This document shows positions 15,556 through 22,934 of a stretch of DNA of 33,784 bases, piece after piece (within the stretch, counting starts at the first letter, position 1; every line of letters starts with the position of its first letter). This DNA is from JAOZTV01 sp965371805 (GTDB lineage Bacteria > Acidobacteriota > Aminicenantia > UBA2199): contig CBDUZW010000060.1 in assembly GCA_965371805.1 (NCBI GenBank), positions 1-33,784 on the forward strand. The letters run 5' to 3'. Below the pieces are notes generated by a model. It did no database searches, was not told the origin of the DNA, and saw nothing but the letters and a program-made list of their open reading frames with translations. The translations under genes were made by a program, and so were the position numbers.

Positions 15556-15791
15556 ATGTCAAAAGTTATTAAGGTTAATGCAAAAAAAAGATCACACATT
15601 ATTTGTTGAATTATCCAATGGCTGTTCAGGCAGTTTTGATGTCAAACCCTATCTTGAAAAAGGTGTATTTAAGGAATTAAAAGATATAAATTATTTTAAG
15701 AAAGTTAAACCATTTTTTTTGTGGTAGTGCATGGCTTAATGAACAAGATTTAAGTGCAGACACGATTGCTCATGAATTAATAACATTGTGA
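15556..15791 (+). pseudogene. DUF2442 gene broken by two homopolymer frameshifts
   Basis: Removing one A from the A8 run at 15582-15589 and one T from the T8 run at 15713-15720 gives a continuous protein of about 77 residues. It starts MSKVIKVNAKKDHTLFVELS, continues through SFDVKPYLEKGVFKELKD and ends AWLNEQDLSADTIAHELITL. This matches the DUF2442 pattern: a short beta-rich domain with the GVFxxLKD and (N)xxDLxxDTIxxEL blocks, typical full length. GAGG lies before the ATG. DUF2442 genes are often paired with DUF4160 in toxin/antitoxin-like cassettes; no partner is visible. Both breaks are in 8-base homopolymers, so the gene may be a true pseudogene, a slippage-decoded gene or intact in reality with sequencing errors. 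Confidence 0.75.
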
Positions 15792-15839
15792 CAACCTATC
15801 TAGATAAACTGAAAGGGAAACCTTTTATGAAAATATTTA

Positions 15840-15918
15840 TTAAAATCACCAAAGAATGATAATCTAGTAAGTATGATATATAAATTGATTAAGAAAATAG
15901 ACGTTTAAAAATCCAACT
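15840..15918 (+). repeat. Right copy of 79-bp direct repeat
   Basis: Second copy of the 3' end of the helical-repeat gene, including an in-frame stop, with no upstream part of that gene attached. It ends at the base before the stop codon of the NtrY-like kinase gene, so it probably marks the pre-insertion junction between the two genes. Confidence 0.9.
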
Positions 15919-18093
15919 TTATGCGGGCGTCTCTATTATAAACCTTGTACCCTGAGGACTATTATCAACAACTGAGATCATTCCATTATGCTCTTCAATT
16001 ATTTTATAAGAGATGGCAAGTCCAAGACCAGTTCCAGAAGCTTTTTTTGAAAAATATGGAATAAATAATTTTTGTTTATCTTCATCACTTATACCTTGAC
16101 CGTTATCTGCTATCTCAATTCTTACAAATTGTGTGTCTTTATTAATTGTTGTAGAAATATCAATAATTCCAGCCTTATTCATCGAATCAATCGCATTATC
16201 TATGATATTTACAAGAATCCTTTTAAATTGTTCTGTATCAATTTTTAAAATTATTGGAAGATTTACATCCAGATTAACTCTGAATTCAACTTGTTCATAT
16301 ATTGATGTATAAACAGAAATAAGCTTATCAAGTATAAGGTTTACATCCCCTTTTGTGAATTTTAATTCCGGAAGCCTTGCAAAATTTGAGAATTCTTCAG
16401 CAAGGTTTTTAATAGAATCAACTTCCTCCATTACGATTTTTATACTATCTTCTACAACTCTCCTGAATTTATCATCTGAGAGCTCAAATGCTCTCAAAAT
16501 TCGTTGTGTAGAGATCTGAATTGGTGTTAAAGGATTTTTTATCTCATGTGCAATCCGTTTTGCAACCTCTCTCCAGACCATTACCCTCTGTGCTTTAATC
16601 AACTGCGTCAATTCAGTAAAAACAACCAATATTCCAGATGATTTATTATTTATGGGATTTCTAATCTGAGTTATTTTCATTGCAAGATTTACTATCTTTC
16701 CCTTTATTTTTATATCAAAATCTTTTTCAAATGTTTTAAATTTGGAGTTAAATGAACTATCTATAGCTGATATGATCTCCGTAAATAAATTATTTGAAAA
16801 AACTTCAGTATATGTGGCCTTAATTATTTTTGACCCACCTAATCCCAGCATTCTTCTAGCCTCTGGGTTGATATCTATAATCTCTCCAGCGGAGCTTATT
16901 GCAATTACCCCTGAAGTAATGTTTTTAAGGATAGTCTCATTCATACTTCTTCTCTGTCTGAGTTCAATAGTTCTTTTATTCAATTTGTTTCTATTTAAAC
17001 TTAGATCATGTGCCATTTTATTGAATTCCGTGACCAGCAGATTGAATTCATCTGTAGAATCATATTCAATTTTAACATCAAGATTTCCTTTAGTTATTTC
17101 TGATGCACCTGCAATAAGTTTTTCAATAGGAGTAGTAATACCTTTTGCCAGATACTTGCCAATCCAGGAAGCAGCAAAGATAATCAATATTGTAATAAAT
17201 ATAAAGAGAAGAATGTATGTTGTTTTAACATGGTCTTTGATCTGTTTTAACTCAATATAATTTACAGCTTTATTTTTTAACCGATTCAGACTATTAACAT
17301 ATTTGCCGGAATAGTATCTTCCAATAATTACCAGTATTTTTTTATCAGTTGACTTTATATTAAAATGTATTCCACTTCTAATCAGGAGTCCATCTTTAAG
17401 TTGATCTTTTTTGTTAAACTGAGAGTTACCCATAGCCTTATAGAGGATTTCAAATGGAAGGTCTTTATATTCCTGTAGGGGAACAGTTGGATTCATAAGT
17501 GATATAATCTCCTCTTTATCCTCATAAATATTAACAACTTCCAATTTATACTCTTTCATTTTCGTTTTAAGCCTGGTTTTTAAAAAAAATTTATTAGAAG
17601 GAGTATACATCTTTTTTGACATTATCATATCGCCAATATTCCTTGAATAATGGTTAAGCTCTTCTTCAACTCTTTCATAGTAGCTTTCTTCTATTGTAGT
17701 TACCTCTGAAATGATGGATTCAACATCTAAACTGAACCATTTCTCAATCCCCTTGTTTATCATGTCAGTGGCAAAGAAAAAAAGAAGTAATGTAGGGACT
17801 ATAGAAAATGTTATAAAGAAAAAGACAAGTTTGTTTTTGAATCTGCCACCTTTATGGTACTTACTCTTATCATAATATAATTTTATTAAGTTTCGGAAAA
17901 ATACAAATAAGAAAGTAAGACTGAATAGGACAATTATAACCCATAATGCAAATATTAAAGTTGAGCTGGTGACAAAAGTGGGTGAAAAATTTTTCCCCTC
18001 ATCAAAAACAATTCTTAATAGGACAAAAACTACAAAAACAAGTGCTATAGCGGCAATTATTATCCGTAATCCTTTTGTTTTTTTTACTTCCAT
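15919..18093 (-). CDS. NtrY-like membrane sensor histidine kinase
   Basis: A 724-residue kinase with the NtrY domain order. Membrane segments lie near 9-28, 45-66 and 88-108, and an extracytoplasmic domain at about 112-290. A fourth membrane helix (292-311) leads into HAMP (about 312-365), PAS (about 385-495, GVIAISSAGEIIDINPEA), a phosphoacceptor domain with His516 in EVAKRIAHEIKNPLTPIQIS, and an ATPase domain (ILVNIIDNAIDSM, ADNGQGI, GTGLGLAIS). The motif around His516 is nearly that of NtrY. NtrY normally pairs with the NtrX regulator for nitrogen or redox control; no NtrX is in the window. The ATG at 18093 with GGA upstream is preferred over a TTG four codons earlier. TATAAT lies just upstream of both. 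Confidence 0.9.
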   Translation of the reverse strand: MEVKKTKGLRIIIAAIALVFVVFVLLRIVFDEGKNFSPTFVTSSTLIFALWVIIVLFSLTFLFVFFRNLIKLYYDKSKYHKGGRFKNKLVFFFITFSIVPTLLLFFFATDMINKGIEKWFSLDVESIISEVTTIEESYYERVEEELNHYSRNIGDMIMSKKMYTPSNKFFLKTRLKTKMKEYKLEVVNIYEDKEEIISLMNPTVPLQEYKDLPFEILYKAMGNSQFNKKDQLKDGLLIRSGIHFNIKSTDKKILVIIGRYYSGKYVNSLNRLKNKAVNYIELKQIKDHVKTTYILLFIFITILIIFAASWIGKYLAKGITTPIEKLIAGASEITKGNLDVKIEYDSTDEFNLLVTEFNKMAHDLSLNRNKLNKRTIELRQRRSMNETILKNITSGVIAISSAGEIIDINPEARRMLGLGGSKIIKATYTEVFSNNLFTEIISAIDSSFNSKFKTFEKDFDIKIKGKIVNLAMKITQIRNPINNKSSGILVVFTELTQLIKAQRVMVWREVAKRIAHEIKNPLTPIQISTQRILRAFELSDDKFRRVVEDSIKIVMEEVDSIKNLAEEFSNFARLPELKFTKGDVNLILDKLISVYTSIYEQVEFRVNLDVNLPIILKIDTEQFKRILVNIIDNAIDSMNKAGIIDISTTINKDTQFVRIEIADNGQGISDEDKQKLFIPYFSKKASGTGLGLAISYKIIEEHNGMISVVDNSPQGTRFIIETPA

Positions 18094-18158
18094 TCTTTTT
18101 TCCAAACCTATTATATAAGAACTCAGAGAAATAGTCTATGCTTTTATCAGCCTTTTTG

Positions 18159-18187
18159 TTGACAGCATAAAAAAAACATACTATAAT
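18159..18187 (+). promoter_or_regulatory. Consensus promoter of the fur/perR-like gene
   Basis: TTGACA (18159-18164), 17 bp, TATAAT (18182-18187): a perfect sigma-70 consensus in both hexamers and spacing. So strong a promoter before a repressor gene usually implies that the product or another factor holds it down; the palindromes at 18187-18212 are the likely site. Confidence 0.85.
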
Positions 18188-18212
18188 TATCTCGATAACA
18201 ATAACCGTTATC
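18187..18212 (+). promoter_or_regulatory. Overlapping GATAA-type palindromes, probable Fur-family operator
   Basis: TTATC (18187-18191) and GATAA (18194-18198) form one inverted repeat. GATAAC (18194-18199) and GTTATC (18207-18212) form a second with a 7-base spacer. The half-sites resemble the AT-rich inverted repeats bound by Fur/PerR proteins. They begin at the last base of the -10 and cover the expected transcription start, so bound protein would block initiation. Autoregulation is inferred. Confidence 0.5.
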
Positions 18213-18225
18213 AGCAGGAGAGAGA

Positions 18226-18618
18226 ATGAGTTATAGATATTCAAAACAGAGAGAGACAGTCATGAAGGTGCTTGACAAAATTAATTACCACCCCACAGTT
18301 GATGAACTATACGATATAGTAAAAAAAAAATATCCAAAAGTAAGTCTAGCAACAATATATAGAAATGTGGAGCAGTTAACAGAAATGGGGAAAATTTGGA
18401 AAATTGAATTACCAAATGATCCTGCTAGATATGATGGGAATATGGAAATACATCACCATATAAAGTGTACAAAATGCAGTTCTGTAAATGATGTCTGGAT
18501 GAAAAACAAACTGGATGATCTTATTGATCTGAAAGAAATAGAGAATAATTTCTCAATTACTGGCTATAAAATAGAATTCGAAGGGATATGCGATCAATGT
18601 AATAAAAGTACAAATTGA
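18226..18618 (+). CDS. Fur-family metalloregulator, PerR-like
   Basis: A 130-residue regulator of the Fur family. The winged-helix domain (1-80) contains HPTVDELYDIVKKKYPKVSLATIYRNVEQL. The dimerisation domain has the regulatory-metal motif HHHIKC and two CxxC pairs (CTKC and, near the C-terminus, CDQC) that would hold structural zinc. The CxxC pairs and short length fit PerR or Fur; specificity cannot be settled by eye, but the downstream 8-oxoguanine repair gene favours a peroxide sensor. AGGAG lies before the ATG. Its promoter is a perfect consensus overlapped by palindromes, which suggests autorepression. The Ogg2 gene starts 9 bases after the stop. Confidence 0.92.
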   Translation: MSYRYSKQRETVMKVLDKINYHPTVDELYDIVKKKYPKVSLATIYRNVEQLTEMGKIWKIELPNDPARYDGNMEIHHHIKCTKCSSVNDVWMKNKLDDLIDLKEIENNFSITGYKIEFEGICDQCNKSTN

Positions 18619-18627
18619 TTTATATAA

Positions 18628-19284
18628 ATGCTGCAAAATGAAGATCGAATTAAAAAATTAAAAAAAACATACAAAGTATTATTTCAGGAAATTGAAACAG
18701 CTATAAAAAAATTTACTAATATTTGGGAGTTGGGAACAGATGATGATATTTTTTCGGAACTTGCATTTTGTATTTTTACTCCTCAGTCCAAAGCAAAAAA
18801 TTGCTGGAAGACCGTAAATACTTTAAAAGAAAAGAAACTGCTATATTCTGGATCTGCAAAAAACATGAGTGAATTTATGAATTTTGTTAGATTTAGGAAT
18901 AATAAAGCAAAATATTTAGTACTTGCAAGGGAGATATTTCTTAAAAATTCTGTATTGAATATAAGACAAAAAATCTCTGATCTCTTAATTACTGGAGAAG
19001 AACGGGATTGGCTCGTAAAAAACATAAAAGGATTTGGATATAAAGAGTCAGGACATTTTCTAAGAAATATAGGTGCAAACCTTGACTATGCTATCCTTGA
19101 CAGGCATATTCTAAAAAACTTGAAAGCCCTCGGGGTGATTGAAGATATTCCAAAAACAATTACAACAAAAACATATCTTATAATTGAAAAAAAAATGCAA
19201 AAATTTGCAAAAGAAATTTCAATTCCCATAAGCCATTTGGATCTTCTATTCTGGTATAATGAAGCGGGTGAAATTTTCAAATAA
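18628..19284 (+). CDS. Archaeal-type 8-oxoguanine DNA glycosylase/AP lyase (Ogg2)
   Basis: A base-excision repair enzyme that removes 8-oxoguanine and nicks the strand by beta-elimination. The 218 residues are the HhH-GPD fold of the Ogg2 family, found in archaea, Thermotogae and some spirochaetes. The hairpin contains catalytic Lys139 (IKGFGYKESGHFLRNIG) and the activating Asp158 (YAILDRHILKNL). Their 19-residue spacing equals that of Lys249/Asp268 in human OGG1. There is no iron-sulfur cluster cysteine set, unlike Nth or MutY. It follows the Fur/PerR-like gene by 9 bases with no clear ribosome site, so it is probably cotranscribed and coupled, a sensible link between peroxide sensing and oxidised-guanine repair. 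Confidence 0.9.
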   Translation: MLQNEDRIKKLKKTYKVLFQEIETAIKKFTNIWELGTDDDIFSELAFCIFTPQSKAKNCWKTVNTLKEKKLLYSGSAKNMSEFMNFVRFRNNKAKYLVLAREIFLKNSVLNIRQKISDLLITGEERDWLVKNIKGFGYKESGHFLRNIGANLDYAILDRHILKNLKALGVIEDIPKTITTKTYLIIEKKMQKFAKEISIPISHLDLLFWYNEAGEIFK

Positions 19285-19298
19285 AATGGCCCTGATTT

Positions 19299-20753
19299 TT
19301 AGAGCAACCCCAATTTCTGGATCCTCTCTTTCATATTCAGCACTTTAGGACTTATATTTAGTTGAGAACCAATTTCAATTGTTGGTATAAGGTCATGCAA
19401 TTCTATTCCTTTGTCTTGCCCGGTCAAAGCCACTCTGATTGGATGATATAGTGCTTTTCCTTTTATTCCCAATTCAGTTTGAATTTTTTTTATGATTTCC
19501 CCTACTTCATCAATAGAAATCGGTGATTGTAATTCTTTGATCTCATCATAGAAACTTAAAATAACTTCTTTTGATTCTTTAATATTTACAAATTCCAAAT
19601 GATCTTTGTCAATTTCAAAGATTGAAAACTGGCTAAAAGCAGAGGCGATTTCAGTTAATAACTGATCATAATTCGAAAGTATCTTTGCTGTTTTTCCAAC
19701 CCAGTTTATTGATTCTTCACTTTTGTCAATTATAATGTTTTCTGCATCCAAAAATAATTCCAATATTTCCCACAATTCCTTTGGATTTAGTAATCTTATA
19801 TGCTCTCTATTAAACCATTTTAATTTCTGGTAATCAAATACTGCTGCCGATTTAGAAACATTTTCCAGACTGAACTCTTTGATCAACTCTTCTCTTGTAA
19901 AAACTTCTTTATTATTTTTTCCCGACCAGCCTAATAAGGCAAGGTAGTTAAATAGAGCTATAGATAAGTATCCGTTTTTTTTAAATTCAGAAACAGAGAC
20001 AGAGCCATGTCTCTTTGATAATTTTGTATTATCTGCACCCATGACCATAGAAAGATGCGCAAATTGCGGTATTTCTACATTTAAAGCCTCATATATTAAG
20101 ACCTGCCTTGCAGTATTTGAAAGGTGATCCTCACCTCTAATAACTACATCAATTGCCATTAGATGATCATCAACAACAACAGAAAAATTATATGCAGGAA
20201 CTCCGGTACTCCTTACAATTATAGGATCAGTCAATAAGTTCGTGTCAAATTCTACTTTTTTTCTAACTATATCTTTGAATCTGACTGTTTTATTTTCAGG
20301 AATTTTAAACCTGATTGTAGCTTCTTCCCCATTATTTACTCTCTCTATTGATTCTTTAGTATCCAATGTTCTACATTTTCCGGAATAACCTGTTTTATTC
20401 TTATTCTCAATATCATCATTACTTTCTTTTGAACAAAAACAATAGTATGCATTTCCTGTTTTAATTAAATCTTGCGAATATTTTTGATATGTCTCTTTTC
20501 TTTCTGATTGTCTGTAAGGAGCAAAATCTCCGCCCTTATCAGGGCCCTCATCCCAATCAATCCCAGCCCAATTCAGATCTAAAATTAATCCATCTTCAAA
20601 TTCACGTGTTGATCTCTCTTCATCAGTATCCTCTATTCTTAAAATCATTTTATTATCATCTTTTTTTGACAATAAATAATTAAATAATGCAGTTCTTAAG
20701 TTGCCAACATGAACTAATCCTGTTGGCGATGGTGCAAATCTAAATCTTGACAT
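19299..20753 (-). CDS. gltX: Glutamyl-tRNA synthetase
   Basis: Class I synthetase that charges tRNA-Glu (and tRNA-Gln in organisms using the GatCAB route). The 484 residues have the HIGH-type motif HVGN at 15-18, the KMSKS-type motif KLSKR at 244-248, and a zinc-binding region with Cys105, Cys107 and Cys127. The conserved VPAYNFSVVVDDHLM and VIRGEDHLSNTARQ blocks are intact. The C-terminal anticodon-binding domain is helical and complete. The ATG at 20753 is chosen because GGGAG lies eight bases upstream; an ATG five codons earlier overlaps that site. It converges with the Ogg2 gene (14-base gap) and is divergent from nfo. No sign of a second, tRNA-Gln-specific type. Confidence 0.96.
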   Translation of the reverse strand: MSRFRFAPSPTGLVHVGNLRTALFNYLLSKKDDNKMILRIEDTDEERSTREFEDGLILDLNWAGIDWDEGPDKGGDFAPYRQSERKETYQKYSQDLIKTGNAYYCFCSKESNDDIENKNKTGYSGKCRTLDTKESIERVNNGEEATIRFKIPENKTVRFKDIVRKKVEFDTNLLTDPIIVRSTGVPAYNFSVVVDDHLMAIDVVIRGEDHLSNTARQVLIYEALNVEIPQFAHLSMVMGADNTKLSKRHGSVSVSEFKKNGYLSIALFNYLALLGWSGKNNKEVFTREELIKEFSLENVSKSAAVFDYQKLKWFNREHIRLLNPKELWEILELFLDAENIIIDKSEESINWVGKTAKILSNYDQLLTEIASAFSQFSIFEIDKDHLEFVNIKESKEVILSFYDEIKELQSPISIDEVGEIIKKIQTELGIKGKALYHPIRVALTGQDKGIELHDLIPTIEIGSQLNISPKVLNMKERIQKLGLL

Positions 20754-20882
20754 AATTAATTCTCCCATTTATATAACCTGGACTGACACAGCCAGAACCA
20801 AAATTATTATAATATCAATTCTACCATAATCATCAACTCTTGCCAAAAATATGATAATTCTGCGTTCCATATTTGACAGAGA

Positions 20883-20891
20883 TGATATAAT
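20883..20891 (+). promoter_or_regulatory. Extended -10 promoter of nfo
   Basis: TGATATAAT is an extended -10 element (TG-n-TATAAT). A TTGACA at 20873 is only 7 bases from the -10 hexamer, too close to serve as its -35. An extended -10 often works without a good -35. The AGAGGTG ribosome site precedes the ATG at 20922. Confidence 0.5.
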
Positions 20892-20921
20892 TTGTTTTTA
20901 TAAAAATTAAAGAGGTGAATA

Positions 20922-21773
20922 ATGAAATATGTTGGTGCTCATGTAAGTGCTGCCGGTGGTGTATCAAACGCCCCGCTTAATGCTAAAAAAATAGATGCCA
21001 GAGCATTTGCACTATTTACAAAAAACCAGAGACAATGGAATTCAAAATCCTTAACCGAAGAGGAAATTATAAACTTCAAAAACCATTGTAAACAAGAAAA
21101 CTTCTCCCCGGATCATATACTTCCTCATGACAGCTATCTGATCAATCTGGGCGCTCCAGAAAAAGAGGCACTAAAAAAATCCCGCACTGCTTTTCTGGAT
21201 GAATTTCAACGATGTGAGCAGCTGGGTCTTAAACTTTTAAACTTTCACCCCGGAAGTCATAAGAAAATGATCTCCGAGGAAGATTGCCTTATGCTTGTAT
21301 CCGAAAGCATTAACATTGTTCTGGATCAAACCAAAGAAGTAATTGCTGTAATCGAAAACACTGCCGGTCAGGGTGGGAGCGTTGGTTTCAATTTCGAACA
21401 CCTTGCTATCATTATCAGCAAAGTAGACGATAAAAACCGTGTGGGTGTTTGTCTGGACACCTGTCACACCTTTGCTGCCGGGTACGATCTCAGAACAGAA
21501 GAGACCTATGATAAAACCATGAAAGAGTTCGATGAAATAGTAGGTTTTAACTATTTAAAAGGAATGCACATCAACGACTCAAAAGTTGAACTGGGTAGTC
21601 GGAAAGACCGGCACCACAGCCTGGGGCAAGGTTTGATCGGATGGGACTGTTTTAAATTTATCATGCAGGATCCCAGGATGGATAATATTCCCCTGATCCT
21701 GGAAACAATAGACGAAAACATCTGGCAGGAGGAGATCGCCAAACTCTACAGATTCGTAGACAGGAAGGAATAG
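20922..21773 (+). CDS. nfo: Endonuclease IV (AP endonuclease)
   Basis: A zinc-dependent TIM-barrel enzyme that cuts 5' to abasic sites and cleans blocked 3' ends after glycosylase action. The 283 residues are the usual length. Metal-site and family blocks are present: VGAHVSAAGGVSNAPLNA at the start, LLNFHPGSHK (about 107-116), VIENTAGQGGSVG (about 144-156), VGVCLDTCHTFAAGYDL (about 176-192) and MHINDSKVELGSRKDRHHSLGQGLIG (about 216-241). Base composition in the latter half reaches about 50% G+C in places, well above its neighbours, and codon use follows, which suggests more recent acquisition. Together with Ogg2 2.3 kb away it completes a base-excision path for oxidised bases, though the two are not in one operon. 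Confidence 0.96.
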   Translation: MKYVGAHVSAAGGVSNAPLNAKKIDARAFALFTKNQRQWNSKSLTEEEIINFKNHCKQENFSPDHILPHDSYLINLGAPEKEALKKSRTAFLDEFQRCEQLGLKLLNFHPGSHKKMISEEDCLMLVSESINIVLDQTKEVIAVIENTAGQGGSVGFNFEHLAIIISKVDDKNRVGVCLDTCHTFAAGYDLRTEETYDKTMKEFDEIVGFNYLKGMHINDSKVELGSRKDRHHSLGQGLIGWDCFKFIMQDPRMDNIPLILETIDENIWQEEIAKLYRFVDRKE

Positions 21774-21792
21774 AAATTCATTACTGAAGCGA

Positions 21793-22491
21793 TTAAAGTT
21801 TTAAGTCCTCGAGGATTAATTTGCTATATGTTTCTATTAGTTGATCCCAGATATAACCATCCGTATTAGAATGATCTGATGTAATATGCATTGGAAGCAG
21901 AGTCCTATCATTACTTTTATATCTTCGTCCAAAGTAGAAAAAACACTTCCCGTAAAATTCTTTAGTCACTTGAAATGACAGAGATGAAAACTGAAGGTTT
22001 GGTAGATTGCCAATAAAATAACAGATGTTCCAGGTCAGCTCATCAATCGGAGTATAGTGCTTAGTAGTATTAAGGGCCTCATCAACTCCATGCCTGTAAC
22101 TATCACAAAACTGAGCAAAAGGAAGGTCAACGATATCCATGAGAAGCACATCTTTAAAACGTTCTGTTTTTCCGGTTGCTATAGGCATAAAAAGAGGGAG
22201 ATTGTCAAAACTATACCACTTACCCTCAACTTTTCGCCATGAAAGGCAGGGGAAACGCCTGATTGAACGAATTAAATTCCATGTTAGAAATGCAGTTAAA
22301 GTAGCTCCAGAAGTCTGTATGAAATTATTACGATAATTTTTTTCTGCATTGGTAATATCAAGCTGTATTGTCATTGAAATATTGGGATTAATACAGGCTT
22401 GATGAAAAAAATCCATAGCCCATGATTCATATTCGGAAAGTTCATCTCTTTTGAGCGGGCTTGCTTTAAATTTAGTAAAAAGCTCTTTCAT
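21793..22491 (-). CDS. Chloramphenicol acetyltransferase-like acyltransferase
   Basis: A 232-residue protein of the CAT superfamily: trimeric enzymes with a catalytic histidine that moves an acetyl or acyl group from CoA to a hydroxyl. The active-site motif H-x3-D-G is present near the C-terminus (HSNTDG, His about 207 and Asp about 211), in the right place before IWDQLIETYSKLI. Upstream parts such as FLTWNLIRSIRRFPCL and WYSFDNLPLFMPI also fit. Sequence resemblance is to the general family, not to a known resistance enzyme, so no resistance should be assumed. The ATG at 22491 is preferred to a TTG two codons earlier; no ribosome site is clear. It starts 16 bases after the thioesterase gene and ends the translation operon. 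Confidence 0.7.
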   Translation of the reverse strand: MKELFTKFKASPLKRDELSEYESWAMDFFHQACINPNISMTIQLDITNAEKNYRNNFIQTSGATLTAFLTWNLIRSIRRFPCLSWRKVEGKWYSFDNLPLFMPIATGKTERFKDVLLMDIVDLPFAQFCDSYRHGVDEALNTTKHYTPIDELTWNICYFIGNLPNLQFSSLSFQVTKEFYGKCFFYFGRRYKSNDRTLLPMHITSDHSNTDGYIWDQLIETYSKLILEDLKL

Positions 22492-22507
22492 GAACAAATT
22501 GATCTTA

Positions 22508-22912
22508 TTATTTTTTTATAAACTTTTGCATAAACTCTTCAGGGATTCTTGTTGGTCTGTTGTTTTTGTTTACAAATACATGGTGGGTCTCACCAATAGC
22601 AATAATTTTATCGTTATTTTTATTTATAATCTGATATTTCAGAGTAAAACTTGCAGGAGTATATTTTGAAATTGTGCCATAAATAATAAGTTCATCATCT
22701 GCTATTGCCGGATATTTATATTCAATTAGAGACTTTGATAGCACTGGAAAAACTTCCCATTCTGAAAATTTTTTAAAATTTAACCCTTTTTGAGTCATAA
22801 AATCATTTCTAGCTTTTTCAAGATAATTTAAATAGATAGCATTATTTACATGACCCCAGGAGTCAAGTTCATAACTCATTACTTTATGGAAAGATATTAA
22901 ATCTTCTTTCAT
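22508..22912 (-). CDS. 4-hydroxybenzoyl-CoA-type (hot-dog) thioesterase
   Basis: An acyl-CoA thioesterase of the YbgC/FadM type, 134 residues, single hot-dog domain. The active-site region is ELDSWGHVNNAIYLNYLEKAR with Asp17 and the conserved His21-Val-Asn-Asn. The central helix and following strands end at HHVFVNKNNRPTRIP, matching the family's C-terminal PxxIP-type motif. It hydrolyses acyl-CoA, but chain preference cannot be told. It follows frr by 22 bases. The place after frr is often taken by uppS/cdsA in bacteria; here it is this gene and a CAT-like acyltransferase, both acyl-CoA enzymes, which may act on related substrates. Confidence 0.88.
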   Translation of the reverse strand: MKEDLISFHKVMSYELDSWGHVNNAIYLNYLEKARNDFMTQKGLNFKKFSEWEVFPVLSKSLIEYKYPAIADDELIIYGTISKYTPASFTLKYQIINKNNDKIIAIGETHHVFVNKNNRPTRIPEEFMQKFIKK

Positions 22913-22934
22913 TAACAGAACTCAGCAAAAGATA

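Larger units (their letters stand above)
14124..15839. mobile_element. Probable inserted segment carrying a REP-type transposase
   Basis: The segment between the two 79-base repeats holds a Y1 transposase gene, short tandem repeats and a broken DUF2442 gene. Without it, the helical-repeat gene would end directly beside the NtrY-like kinase gene: the right repeat stops one base before that gene's stop codon. No integrase gene, terminal inverted repeat or tRNA is visible. The bracket resembles integration at a gene 3' end that re-supplies the end with a slightly different allele, but recombination with a related strain could leave the same trace. Confidence 0.5.

Noticed and set aside
18002..18244. 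80-residue minus-strand frame with a hydrophobic N-terminus across the fur promoter
   Set aside because: It overlaps the NtrY-like kinase start by about 90 bases and the fur promoter, operator and first codons, has no ribosome site, and its C-terminal part is only the kinase gene read in another frame.
20873..20878. TTGACA as the -35 of the nfo promoter
   Set aside because: Only 7 bases separate it from TATAAT; the extended -10 is the better explanation.
21806..21815. TCCTCGAGGA palindrome between nfo and the CAT-like gene as a terminator
   Set aside because: It lies inside the coding end of the acyltransferase gene, has no loop and no T-run.
21793..22491. Antibiotic resistance gene (chloramphenicol)
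   Set aside because: Only superfamily features are visible; the context is a housekeeping operon and there is no mobile context.
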